Below, piece after piece: positions 8,230 to 16,900 of a stretch of DNA of 64,000 bases. How positions within the stretch are numbered: the stretch's first letter is position 1; every line of letters starts with the position of its first letter. Source of the stretch: Bifidobacterium felsineum. GTDB taxonomy: Bacteria; Actinomycetota; Actinomycetes; Actinomycetales; Bifidobacteriaceae. The notes under the pieces are model-generated. The model was given only the letters and a program-made list of their open reading frames with translations, was not told where the DNA came from and searched no databases. Both the position numbers and the translations under genes were made by a program. The stretch lies in contig NZ_PEBJ01000001.1 in the NCBI RefSeq assembly GCF_002802915.1, forward strand, positions 682,001-746,000, given 5' to 3'.

Positions 8230-9324
8230 CTATGGCGCGGGCTTGTAGATGGTGGCCATGCGGACTCCGGCATCATAGAGCCGGTTACGCAGTGATTCCG
8301 GTTCGATGATGGCCACGCGCCCATCCCAGGAATACTGCAACGCCCACCAGAACACAGCGCGCTCGGGCGCATTCACGATGACTTCGAACTGTTCGCCGTC
8401 GCGTGAATGCTTGATCTGCGGATCATCGAACCATTCGAACACGTTGTTGAGCATCGATTTATCGCGAATGGCCATGCGAATGCGCACCGGATCGTCGGCC
8501 ACGGGATAGGGACGATGCCGCATGAATTCCACGGCATCAAAGTCGGCTGGAGCGGGCTGCTCGATGGGAATTGGCCCATTAGGGCCTTGGGTGCTCACGT
8601 CCGCAATGCGATTGACCACGAAAATGCGCAGATTGTCTTCACCATGCAGGTGGCAGATCAGGTAATATCGACCATTTTTGTACACCATTTGATACGGGTC
8701 CACCGTGTAGGTGCCGGCTCGCCCGCTAGTGTGACTCGTGTGCGGCACCATGGTGCCGTCCGGACCGTAATCGCAATACTGGAAAGTGACCGCGTGATTG
8801 TCTTCAATGGCCTGATTCAGCTGATCAATGGTGGAGAGGAACTCGCTGTTGATATGCGTGTAGGTGGTCACATGGTCCAAGTAATCAATGGAATCACCGG
8901 CCGCTCCGGCAAGTTCACGGATTTTGCCGATGAGCTCATCCAGTGTATCGAGGCTGATGCGGGAGAGCGTCAGGCTGTCCGCCAGCAAGCGCATTTCAGC
9001 CGGGGAAAGGAACGCATCCACATACCAGCCGGGTTGCGGGTTCTTGCATTCGATACCGGCGACATCAGCTTCGGTCAGGTATCCGATACGCCGGCCGAGA
9101 AATTCGCTGGTGGTCAACTTGCGCAGCTGATTGCGTACGGTTTTCGCGGTCGGCAGTTCGCTGGGATCATCCACATGATGCAATTTCGCCAGTTCATCGA
9201 GAATTTCGCGTACGGATAAACCATGCCCGAAATAGCTGTGCCGCCACAGCACTTCGAAGATTTCCAAAGCGCTATTGCCCGCATACGTCTTGCGTTTGGC
9301 TGAATCTGCATGTTCTGCATCCAT
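8230..9324 (-). CDS. WYL-domain transcriptional regulator
   Basis: 364 residues. The N-terminal 130 residues form a winged helix-turn-helix (NSALEIFEVLWRHS, LSVREILDELAKL, TAKTVRNQLRKL). Residues of about 190-290 are a WYL domain: HAVTFQYCDYGPDG then YTVDPYQMVYKNGRYYLICHL, with the W of the motif replaced by a Y/V pattern. A WCX-like C-terminal part follows (AVFWWALQYSWDGRVAIIEP). WYL proteins sense nucleotide or DNA-damage ligands in known cases; the target here is unknown. It is divergent from the SNF2 helicase gene, which it may regulate (inference). No Shine-Dalgarno; a leaderless -10 lies 7 nt upstream of ATG 9324. Confidence 0.85.
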   Translation of the reverse strand: MDAEHADSAKRKTYAGNSALEIFEVLWRHSYFGHGLSVREILDELAKLHHVDDPSELPTAKTVRNQLRKLTTSEFLGRRIGYLTEADVAGIECKNPQPGWYVDAFLSPAEMRLLADSLTLSRISLDTLDELIGKIRELAGAAGDSIDYLDHVTTYTHINSEFLSTIDQLNQAIEDNHAVTFQYCDYGPDGTMVPHTSHTSGRAGTYTVDPYQMVYKNGRYYLICHLHGEDNLRIFVVNRIADVSTQGPNGPIPIEQPAPADFDAVEFMRHRPYPVADDPVRIRMAIRDKSMLNNVFEWFDDPQIKHSRDGEQFEVIVNAPERAVFWWALQYSWDGRVAIIEPESLRNRLYDAGVRMATIYKPAP

Positions 9325-9331
9325 ACTGCCA

Positions 9332-9337
9332 AGGCTA
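9332..9337 (-). promoter_or_regulatory. Candidate -10 of a leaderless promoter for the WYL regulator
   Basis: TAGCCT on the minus strand followed by 7 nt and ATG. Confidence 0.4.
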
Positions 9338-9435
9338 CCGCGGATTCGTCTAGGATAGGAATGTTGGGCTTCTTGCGATAATCGGCGACTTCTTCATCGC
9401 GGGAATGCGGATTGTACGGGAAAGGAGATGCGTTC

Positions 9436-12400
9436 ATGGCACATGGATACGGTGTATTCGGGCATGTCTCCGATGGGTTTGACGATTCAGGCGCCTCTGA
9501 CGAATTCGCCTATGACGATGCGCTGGGCGACGAATTCGATGATTCCGCACGCCGATGGATTCAACGCAGGCGCAATCCCCAAGCAGGGCATCTCACCGAC
9601 GATGACGAATCCGCGGTGTTCGGCTCTGGCGATCAGCTCACCGCCGATGATATTCCGGTCCCATACGAGCAATATAAGGATTTCGCCCGCAATGCCACGC
9701 ATGCAGTGTGGTTCGATGACGACGATGCTAGCGCTACGCGCTCAACGGCTGCCGTTGGCGCACAGCAGCATCCCCTCCCGATTGACGCATTGCGCCGTGA
9801 TGTTGAGACCTCCACATCCCGTGCGGTGATGCAACGTGCCCGTACCATTGCGAATAATGCCGGCATCATGATGATTGGACCCACCTACAGCGGCAATGAG
9901 CGTATCGGATACGCGCAGCTCAACGCCACGATGCGCGGCACGACCAGTCCCTCCAGCCGATACCGCGTCGAAGTGCTGTTTTCGCTTGACAACGGTGAGC
10001 TTACCGGCGGCTCATGCACGTGCCCGGCATATGGGCGAGGCTATGGCATGTGCAAGCACATGGTAGCAATCGCACTCGCGTTCTGTGATGATCCGCAACG
10101 CTTTGACGGCTACCATGCCGGAGCCGTGCGCCCCTCAAAAGCCATGCTTGACTACATGCAACGGCTCGACAAGCGTCAAACCCAAGCCAAAGAACGCCGC
10201 CGTACCGCTATTTTGCAGCGTTTCGGCAATGTGAAATCAGCGAGCCGTACCGGCTTGGCTTCGCGCCGTAACACCCAAAGCCGCAGCGGATATCAAGGCC
10301 TTCCGCAAACCGTTGAGCCGGGAGAAGTGCAACTTACGCCCATATTGAGCTTTATCGATGGCACGTGGAGCGTGGAGTTCAAAATAGGCTCGATAATGGA
10401 CGGCTCCAACTATGTGATGAAAGCGATCCCCCAATTCGTGTTGGCTATGCAGCATGGGGAATACGTGGAGTATGGCAAAAAACTGGCATTCACGCATACG
10501 CCGGAAATGTTGGACGCCGAGTCCGAGCCGCTCTACGAATTCTTGAGTTCGGCGCTCGCTGTACGCCATGCTGCGGAACAGCAGGGCCGTTATTATGGGC
10601 ACATCGCCATTGACCGACGCCTTACGCTCTCCGAGCAGGAGGCCGCCTCACTGCTGTCGCTGCGCGAAGGCAAGGGCGTACAGCTGGTGCTGGACACCTG
10701 GTTTGCAGGCCAACCCGCATCAGTGCCAGTGGATGGTGGCGACCCGGAACTGACCATGCGCATTATGCGCCGGGATTATCGCGTGTATGGCTCAGACGCA
10801 GGATATCTGCTCAAAGGCGAACCCGGCATTGAAACCGTGGTAGATGCCGGCAGTCAGTCATGGTTATTGCTAGCCGCTACACAGCCGACGGCATTCACTT
10901 CCCCGATGATGCGCCAATCACAGCGCAAAAGCGCAGCGGGATGCCGCTTTGTACGCTGCCCGAAATCGTTGGCCTCCATCCGTGGGCTCATCGGCGAACT
11001 GTTCGCTCCGCAAAGCGAGGGACAGGTCATTGCCGGCGACGACATGGCGTTGTTCGCCAGAACTCTGCTGCCGGAACTGATTGCTTCCGGGCTGCTCGAC
11101 GGCCATGATATCCCGCGCGAACTGGCTGAGCTGAATCCCGTTGAATGTCGCAGTGAATTCTATCTTGACCGTACCGAATACGGCGTGGAATGTGAGATTA
11201 AAGCTCGCTACGGTGATGTCGTAGTGCCGCTGGTGCCAGCCGGGCCGACGATGAACGCTGATGGCAGTGCTCCGGCGCAAGCCGTTGTCGGTCGTGATTT
11301 TGATGCCGAACATCTGGCTATGGATGTAGTGCGTGAATTCTTTGACATGCCCGGAATCGGCAAAGCTGGTGCGGCGGTGACCGCATCGGAAAGCTCGGCG
11401 CGAGGATTCAGAACCAAAACGGCTCGTGCATCCGCCGCACGCGCCGCCGCTCGAACGCGGGCGAAGCAGTCCGGGGCTGCCACCATCGATCGAGACAACA
11501 CCACACAAATCGTGCGTCTGTTCGATGAAGGCCTGCAGGCCTTGCACGAGGTCGGTAGCGTATTCACCACACCAGCGTTTGATCGACTGGTGGCCCCCAA
11601 AGCACCCAGCGTCAAAGTGGGACTGTCCATCAAAGGCAATCTGGTGGAAATCTCGCCGATTGCGGACGAAGTGCCGCCGGATGAGGTCGGTGCATTGTTG
11701 GCATCATATCGACGCAAGCAACGTTTCCACCAGTTGAAGGATGGTACGCTGGTCCGCCTCGATGGTGCTGACCTAAGCACGTTGGACAAACTGGCGTCCG
11801 ATTTGGATCTGAGTGAGAAGCAGCTTGATGCAGGAACCATCGAATTGCCTGGCAACCAGGCGTTCCTGCTGGACGGCGAACTGCCCGATGATGGCTCGGA
11901 CGTGGTCAAGGATGCGTCCTTCACTCAATACATTGATGACTTGGCGGTCATCGATCCGAACTCCTATGAGGTGCCGGATAATCTCAAGTCAATACTGCGC
12001 CCATATCAGACAGATGGTTTCCGTTGGCTGAGCACGTTGTGCGACAAAGGTTTTGGCGGCATTCTTGCCGATGAGATGGGCTTGGGCAAATCAGTGCAGC
12101 TCATTGCCCTGATACTTTCCAGATATCAGCGAGCTGCGCAAGCGGAAGCCACTGCACAGCTGAAGCCTTCACTGATTGTCTGCCCGGCTTCTCTGGTGTA
12201 CAACTGGGCCGCCGAGTTTGCGAAATTCGCGCCCAGCTTCAATGCGGTAGTGGTGGCCGGTACCAAAACCGAACGCCGTAACGCCATCGCCCGAGCATTC
12301 CATGCGGACGAGCCTACCGTGCTGATCACCTCGTATGATTTACTTCGTCGTGACGTGGAGGAATATACGGCGGATGATTCAGGCAGCATCGACCAGGGGA

Positions 12401-13554
12401 GCGGCACTGACGGTGCCCGGTGCTGTGCCATCATGGCGTTGGATGAAGCCCAGTACATCAAGAATCACACCACGAAAATCGCCAAAGCGGTCAAATCAGT
12501 GGCCGCCGATCATCGATTCGCGTTGACCGGCACCCCTATCGAAAACCGGCTTTCCGAGCTATGGAGCATTTTCGACTTCCTCATGCCGGGATTATTAGGC
12601 TCCTATAAGCGGTTCCGTGAACGCTACGAGCTGCCCATCGCCAACGCGCGCGCCGCGGACAGCACGACCGCTGAGGGGCGTGCCGCCGCTGAAGTCAACC
12701 CTGAGGCGGCGCGCGTTGCGCATAAATTGCAGGCATTGGTGGGTGTGTTCATCAAACGCAGGTTGAAGAAACAAGTACTCACCGATTTGCCGGACAAGCT
12801 GGAGAATACGCTGACCGTACAGTTGGAAGGCGAGCAGCGCAAACTGTATGCCGCACACGAGCAGCGGTTGCGTATGCAGCTGGAACATAGCGAGGAAGCG
12901 GATTTCAACACGTCGAAGATTCGCATTCTCGCCGAACTGACCCGTTTGCGGCAGATCTGCTGCGATCCACGGCTCGTATATGCCGATGCCAAGGACCAGT
13001 CGGCCAAGTTGGCGGCCATTGCCGAGCTCGTGGAAACCTGTGTGAACGAAGGCAAAAAGGCGCTGATCTTCTCGCAGTTCACCAGTTTCCTCGAACTGAT
13101 CGCCGCACGATTCGACCAGCAAGGGCTGCACTACTACACGATTACCGGCTCTACGCCGAAGAAGCAGCGTCTGGCACTGGTGGACCGTTTCAACGCGGAC
13201 GATACGCCGGCGTTCCTGATCTCGCTGAAGGCCGGCAACACCGGTCTGAACCTGACCGGTGCCAGTGTGGTGATTCATGCCGATCCGTGGTGGAACGCCG
13301 CGGCCCAGGACCAGGCCACCGATCGCGCGCATCGCATCGGGCAGACTGAAGATGTGAACGTGTATCAGGTGGTGGCCAAGGACACCATCGAGGAGCGCAT
13401 TCTTGAGCTTCAGCACACCAAGAGCGAACTGGCTCGACAGTTCACTGATGCGTCGCTCGATGCCGATGAAACCGGTGCTTTTGGTGCCAGTGCATCCGGT
13501 TCGCCGTCAATCGCCTCGCTGACCCGCGACGATCTGCTCGATCTGCTGGGCTGA
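9436..13554 (+). CDS. SNF2-family helicase with N-terminal SWIM zinc finger
   Basis: About 1372 residues. The SWIM motif GGSCTCPAYGRGYGMCKHMV (CxC...CxH) is near residues 193-212. The C-terminal 500 residues are a SNF2/RapA-type ATPase: Walker A DEMGLGKSVQLIAL near 879, SLIVCPASLVYNW, the Walker B box ALDEAQYIKN near 1003, ALTGTPIENRLSELWSIFDFL, then helicase C with FLISLKAGNTGLNLTGAS and DRAHRIGQTEDVNVYQ. It is likely a DNA translocase that remodels protein-DNA complexes. ATG at 9436 has AAAGGAG 8 nt upstream; TTG at 9412 and the out-of-frame ATG at 9428 are rejected. The stop is 6 nt from the convergent GNAT gene. Confidence 0.93.
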   Translation: MAHGYGVFGHVSDGFDDSGASDEFAYDDALGDEFDDSARRWIQRRRNPQAGHLTDDDESAVFGSGDQLTADDIPVPYEQYKDFARNATHAVWFDDDDASATRSTAAVGAQQHPLPIDALRRDVETSTSRAVMQRARTIANNAGIMMIGPTYSGNERIGYAQLNATMRGTTSPSSRYRVEVLFSLDNGELTGGSCTCPAYGRGYGMCKHMVAIALAFCDDPQRFDGYHAGAVRPSKAMLDYMQRLDKRQTQAKERRRTAILQRFGNVKSASRTGLASRRNTQSRSGYQGLPQTVEPGEVQLTPILSFIDGTWSVEFKIGSIMDGSNYVMKAIPQFVLAMQHGEYVEYGKKLAFTHTPEMLDAESEPLYEFLSSALAVRHAAEQQGRYYGHIAIDRRLTLSEQEAASLLSLREGKGVQLVLDTWFAGQPASVPVDGGDPELTMRIMRRDYRVYGSDAGYLLKGEPGIETVVDAGSQSWLLLAATQPTAFTSPMMRQSQRKSAAGCRFVRCPKSLASIRGLIGELFAPQSEGQVIAGDDMALFARTLLPELIASGLLDGHDIPRELAELNPVECRSEFYLDRTEYGVECEIKARYGDVVVPLVPAGPTMNADGSAPAQAVVGRDFDAEHLAMDVVREFFDMPGIGKAGAAVTASESSARGFRTKTARASAARAAARTRAKQSGAATIDRDNTTQIVRLFDEGLQALHEVGSVFTTPAFDRLVAPKAPSVKVGLSIKGNLVEISPIADEVPPDEVGALLASYRRKQRFHQLKDGTLVRLDGADLSTLDKLASDLDLSEKQLDAGTIELPGNQAFLLDGELPDDGSDVVKDASFTQYIDDLAVIDPNSYEVPDNLKSILRPYQTDGFRWLSTLCDKGFGGILADEMGLGKSVQLIALILSRYQRAAQAEATAQLKPSLIVCPASLVYNWAAEFAKFAPSFNAVVVAGTKTERRNAIARAFHADEPTVLITSYDLLRRDVEEYTADDSGSIDQGSGTDGARCCAIMALDEAQYIKNHTTKIAKAVKSVAADHRFALTGTPIENRLSELWSIFDFLMPGLLGSYKRFRERYELPIANARAADSTTAEGRAAAEVNPEAARVAHKLQALVGVFIKRRLKKQVLTDLPDKLENTLTVQLEGEQRKLYAAHEQRLRMQLEHSEEADFNTSKIRILAELTRLRQICCDPRLVYADAKDQSAKLAAIAELVETCVNEGKKALIFSQFTSFLELIAARFDQQGLHYYTITGSTPKKQRLALVDRFNADDTPAFLISLKAGNTGLNLTGASVVIHADPWWNAAAQDQATDRAHRIGQTEDVNVYQVVAKDTIEERILELQHTKSELARQFTDASLDADETGAFGASASGSPSIASLTRDDLLDLLG

Positions 13555-13560
13555 GACGCC

Positions 13561-14040
13561 TCACAGAATCTGCTCCATGCCGATTTTGTAAGGCGTCAAT
13601 CCCATGCGCTCGTAGAATTGCTTGGCACTGGGGTTGCAGGACCACACGTTCAGCGTCACGTTATAGCAGCCGGACTTACGCGCGAAATCCAGCACATAAC
13701 GGTAGAGTGTGGAGCCTACATGCTCGCCGCGAGCCTGCTCATCCACGCACAGGTCATCAATGTACAGGGTTTTGACATCCGTCAGCACATGGTTGTTGTG
13801 ATGCTGCTGGAATACGCAGAACGCGTAGCCCAGCACTGTGCCCTCAGCGTTGGCGGCCACGAACACTGGAGTCTTGTCGTCGGCGAGAATGGCTGCGAGC
13901 TCATCGTCTGTGTACTTCTTGGCGCCACCTTTGAACAGGTCGGGGCGGCCGTGATGATGCACTTCAGCCACCTGGAACAACAGGTCGTTGATGCGTGGCA
14001 TATCGGCCGCCGTGGCCCTGCGAATCGTAAGATTTCCCAT
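13561..14040 (-). CDS. GNAT family N-acetyltransferase
   Basis: 159 residues spanning one GNAT fold. MGNLTIRRATAADMPRINDLL is the first strand and helix, YIDDLCVDEQARGEHVGSTL is motif A for acetyl-CoA pyrophosphate (RGxxVG), and NVWSCNPSAKQFYERMGLTPYKI is motif B with the usual FYERMG. The substrate is unknown. No Shine-Dalgarno precedes ATG 14040; TAAACT lies 8 nt upstream. Confidence 0.85.
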   Translation of the reverse strand: MGNLTIRRATAADMPRINDLLFQVAEVHHHGRPDLFKGGAKKYTDDELAAILADDKTPVFVAANAEGTVLGYAFCVFQQHHNNHVLTDVKTLYIDDLCVDEQARGEHVGSTLYRYVLDFARKSGCYNVTLNVWSCNPSAKQFYERMGLTPYKIGMEQIL

Positions 14041-14048
14041 AGTCGGCC

Positions 14049-14054
14049 AGTTTA
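14049..14054 (-). promoter_or_regulatory. Candidate -10 of a leaderless promoter for the GNAT gene
   Basis: TAAACT on the minus strand, 8 nt, then ATG. Confidence 0.42.
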
Positions 14055-14105
14055 GTCACTGTGGAGAATTCATATTCGTTGGACTCTCCACAGATGGTTT
14101 CGCCG

Positions 14106-14131
14106 CCGGCTCCCCTGACAAGAGGAGCCGG
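14106..14131. repeat. GGCTCCCC palindromic repeat, short copy 2
   Basis: CCGGCTCC at 14106-14113 pairs with GGAGCCGG at 14124-14131. It contains only the hairpin half of the dispersed unit and sits just after the stop of the minus-strand oxidoreductase, where it could act as a 3' end. Confidence 0.5.
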
Positions 14132-14139
14132 GAAAACGG

Positions 14140-15195
14140 CTACGCCTCAAACGGGAACTTCAAGCCCCACTCGCCACGAATCTGATCCATCAATTCCATG
14201 ATGCGAATCGTATCCGCATGAGGCATCGCCTCACACTCGATCTTGCCGTCGAGCAGCGCGTTCGCCGCATCCGCCACCTCGTACTCGTAGCCGGTCAGCT
14301 GCGGCGGCACTGCAATGCTGCGAACAGGCTTATGGTCATTGTCGTAGATATCAATGGCCTCAGGGTTATTGATATTGGTGACTTCCAGATAGCCTTCGGT
14401 ACCCCATATATAGCCGCCACGGTCCGAGGAAACCAGCATTGAGCTGCTTGCCACGCCCATAGTGCCGTCGTTGTAATACAACGTGGTGGAATTCTGAGCG
14501 TCCACACCGGTCTCGTACGGCACCATCGATGTGGCTATGCGTTCAACCGTGCGGCCATGGTTGGCACCGATCGCCATATCGAGGAAGTTCAGCGGATAAA
14601 CGCCAACATCGAGCAGAGCACCGCCAGCGCAAGCGGGATCGGTCATGCGCGGCACCTTCCACACGGGATAGCAGAGGTTCGCGCTCGCGGACTTCACCTC
14701 GCCGATTTCGCCGGAATCGATAACCTCGTTGATGAGTTTGCGGCTGGGCATATAACGCGTCCAAATCGCCTCTGTGCACAGCATGCCGGTTTCTTTGGCC
14801 ACATCAAGGGTCTGGCGTGCCTGTTCAGTGTTCGCGGTGAACGATTTTTCCACTAACACATTCTTGCCGGCCTTCATGCACAGGATGGCGTGCTCGGCGT
14901 GCAGGCTATGCGGGGTGGCGATATACACCAAATCCACATTCGGGTCCTCGGCAAGCTCCTCATAAGAGCCGTATGCCTTATCCAGATGCCACTGGTCGGC
15001 AAAAGCCTGAGCGCGGTCCAAACTGCGGGCCGCCACCGCATACGGGTGAATCCATGAGGAATACATTGGGGTTTCGGCCATTTGCGTCAAGGTGTCGGCC
15101 ATAGTGTGCGCAATATTGCCGGCTCCCAGAATAGCCACATTGATTTTCGCTCCACTCGCCTCGAATTCGGCGCGCTTGCCGTTCCATCGGCTCAT
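14140..15195 (-). CDS. Gfo/Idh/MocA family oxidoreductase
   Basis: 351 residues. A Rossmann fold begins near residue 18 (INVAILGAGNIAHTMADTL), and NVLVEKSFTANTEQ is the family EKP motif with S in place of P. The middle part resembles dimeric dihydrodiol or xylose dehydrogenases (GMLCTEAIWTRYMPSRKLINEVIDSGEIGEVKS, GGALLDVGVYPLNFLDMA). It is an NAD(P)-dependent sugar or diol dehydrogenase of unknown substrate. ATG at 15195 has AAGGAGG upstream. It stands alone, divergent from an aminotransferase across a large inverted repeat. Confidence 0.85.
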   Translation of the reverse strand: MSRWNGKRAEFEASGAKINVAILGAGNIAHTMADTLTQMAETPMYSSWIHPYAVAARSLDRAQAFADQWHLDKAYGSYEELAEDPNVDLVYIATPHSLHAEHAILCMKAGKNVLVEKSFTANTEQARQTLDVAKETGMLCTEAIWTRYMPSRKLINEVIDSGEIGEVKSASANLCYPVWKVPRMTDPACAGGALLDVGVYPLNFLDMAIGANHGRTVERIATSMVPYETGVDAQNSTTLYYNDGTMGVASSSMLVSSDRGGYIWGTEGYLEVTNINNPEAIDIYDNDHKPVRSIAVPPQLTGYEYEVADAANALLDGKIECEAMPHADTIRIMELMDQIRGEWGLKFPFEA

Positions 15196-15286
15196 TATTC
15201 CTCCTTGAATATGGGGTTATTGGATGCATGTTCTGATGAAATTATAAATGCGCGTGGTTTTTCAATGTGAATTCGGCATCTTGGAT

Positions 15287-15496
15287 GGATATCTCGCTTA
15301 GGAGGGGTTGATTCGTGGTTTTGGAAACATCTATCTGCTTTACGAGGGGTTCCTAATCCATGGTATTGCAAGTATTCATGGAGATTCCGTACCGTCATTT
15401 CGCCATTTTGCGGTGAATGGTACTTGATGAGCAACCCCTCGTAAGGCAGATAGATGTTCCGTGAGGTGAGAATCAACCCCTTCTAAGCGAGATACC
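15287..15496. repeat. 210-bp composite inverted repeat (MITE-like) between oxidoreductase and aminotransferase
   Basis: Left arm 15287-15358 and right arm about 15424-15496 are near-perfect inverted copies. The outer block (TCTCGCTTAGGAGGGGTTGA on the left) returns inverted at 15466-15493. The inner block (ACATCTATCTGCTTTACGAG on the left) returns inverted at 15430-15454. Outer and inner blocks also resemble each other in the same orientation: CTTAGGAGGGGTTGATTC versus CTTTACGAGGGGTTCC. A 65-nt centre has a weaker hairpin. No open frame is present. Confidence 0.7.
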
Positions 15497-15526
15497 GTTG
15501 TCCCAACAGACGGATAGAACCTAAAT

Positions 15527-16738
15527 ATGGTTAATGAAGTAGTGTTGCAGTCTGTCACGCCGGTTATGTCTCGTCGCGCGCGTGAAGCGAATCCATTCCG
15601 TGCCATGGTATTTGGTGAAAAAGCCGATAAGATGATTGCCTCCGGCATCAGCGTCATCAAGCTCAGCCTTGGCGAGCCGGACTTTGGTGCGCCGCCTGCT
15701 GTGCGCGACGCCATGCGTGAACAATATGACGGTCGTGCGCTGCCGTATACCGCTGCGATGGGCTTGCCGGAGCTGCGCCAGGCCATTGCCGATTTCTATC
15801 GCGAACGCCATGATCTTGAGATTGACCCCAAGCGCATCTGCGTGACGGCTGGAGGTTCGGCGGCACTGTTGCTGGCAACCGCACTCACCGTGGATCCCGG
15901 CGACGATGTGATGGTAGCCGACCCTTCGTACCCGTGCAACCGCGAGCTTGTGCGCTCGTTCGAAGGCAATGTGATTGATGTGCCAACCTCGGCCGCAACT
16001 CGGTTCCATCTGAACGCCGAACTGTGCTCGCAGTATTGGACCGAGCGCACCAAGGCGGTCATGATTACTTCGCCATCCAACCCCACCGGCACCACCATTG
16101 ATTTCAACGTGCTGAACGATGTATGCCAGCTGGCGGCTTCTCGCGGCGCGTGGCGCATCGTGGACGAAACCTATCTGGACTTGGCTGACCGTGAGCCGGA
16201 TGGTACGGAGGTGAAGTCCGTGCTGGCCTGCGACCCGGGTGCCATCGTGTGCAACAGCTTCTCCAAGTTCTTCGGCATGACCGGTTGGCGTTTGGGATGG
16301 GCGATTCTGCCGGACGATCCAACCGTGCTGGAGGCTGTGGATGATTTGGCCACCAATTATTACCTCTGCGCCCATACGCCCACCCAGCATGCGGCGCTCG
16401 CATGCTTCACGCCGGAAAGCCTTGCCGAATGTGAGGCGCGTCGTCAGGAGCTGTTGGCCCGCCGCCGCATCGTGATTGATGGACTGCAGCGCATCGGCCT
16501 GCCGGTTGAAGTGGAGCCGAACGGCGCATTCTATGCCTACTTCAACATTTCCCGCACCGGCTTGGACGCATGGACCTTCTGCGAACGCGCGCTGGATGAA
16601 GCCCATGTGGCATTGACGCCAGGCCGCGATTTCGGTGCCGCAACCGCCGATACGCATGTGCGTTTGAGTTATGCGGCATCTCGTGAAGCGTTGAGCGAAG
16701 GTCTTGAGCGTTTGGGCAAATTCGTGGAATCGCTGTGA
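15527..16738 (+). CDS. Class I/II pyridoxal-phosphate aminotransferase
   Basis: 403 residues of fold type I. Seen: SVIKLSLGEPDFGAPPAVRDA, PYTAAMGLPELRQAIADFY, TAGGSAALLLATALTVDPGD, ITSPSNPTGTTIDF, the PLP lysine in NSFSKFFGMTGWRLGW and VRLSYAASREAL with the substrate carboxylate Arg. It most likely transfers amino groups between an amino acid (Asp, Ala or aromatic) and 2-oxoglutarate or pyruvate; the substrate cannot be settled by eye. ATG at 15527 has no good Shine-Dalgarno; TAGAAC ends 6 nt before it. The gene begins 30 nt after the large inverted repeat. Confidence 0.9.
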   Translation: MVNEVVLQSVTPVMSRRAREANPFRAMVFGEKADKMIASGISVIKLSLGEPDFGAPPAVRDAMREQYDGRALPYTAAMGLPELRQAIADFYRERHDLEIDPKRICVTAGGSAALLLATALTVDPGDDVMVADPSYPCNRELVRSFEGNVIDVPTSAATRFHLNAELCSQYWTERTKAVMITSPSNPTGTTIDFNVLNDVCQLAASRGAWRIVDETYLDLADREPDGTEVKSVLACDPGAIVCNSFSKFFGMTGWRLGWAILPDDPTVLEAVDDLATNYYLCAHTPTQHAALACFTPESLAECEARRQELLARRRIVIDGLQRIGLPVEVEPNGAFYAYFNISRTGLDAWTFCERALDEAHVALTPGRDFGAATADTHVRLSYAASREALSEGLERLGKFVESL

Positions 16739-16889
16739 TGCGCCGCATTGGTGTACAGTAATCACGTTTGCGCCGACGGCGTGCCCGGTATGCGGTGATG
16801 GAACTGGGCGCGTGCAGGTCGAGCGCCAAGGCAATAGGAATTGCTGCGATTGCCGGCTGATTGATGCCGGTGCGTCACAGTGGGAATGA
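16704..16889 (+). CDS. Possible small zinc-ribbon protein coupled to the phosphatase gene
   Basis: An open frame crosses the whole 16739-16885 gap and ends TGA at 16887-16889, overlapping an ATG at 16886 in the phosphatase frame as ATGA. It encodes CPVCGDGTGRVQVERQGNRN followed by CCDCRLIDAG: two CxxC pairs 20 residues apart, the layout of a zinc ribbon. The only standard start codon is TTG at 16704, inside the aminotransferase gene, and no ribosome site is clear. I treat it as unproven: the four cysteines and the coupling argue for it, the missing start against it. Confidence 0.25.
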   Translation: MSVWANSWNRCDAPHWCTVITFAPTACPVCGDGTGRVQVERQGNRNCCDCRLIDAGASQWE

Positions 16890-16900
16890 GAGCAGGAATC

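Noticed and set aside
15287..15496. CRISPR array or insertion sequence
   Set aside because: There are two inverted blocks per arm, not regularly spaced direct repeats with spacers, and no transposase frame.
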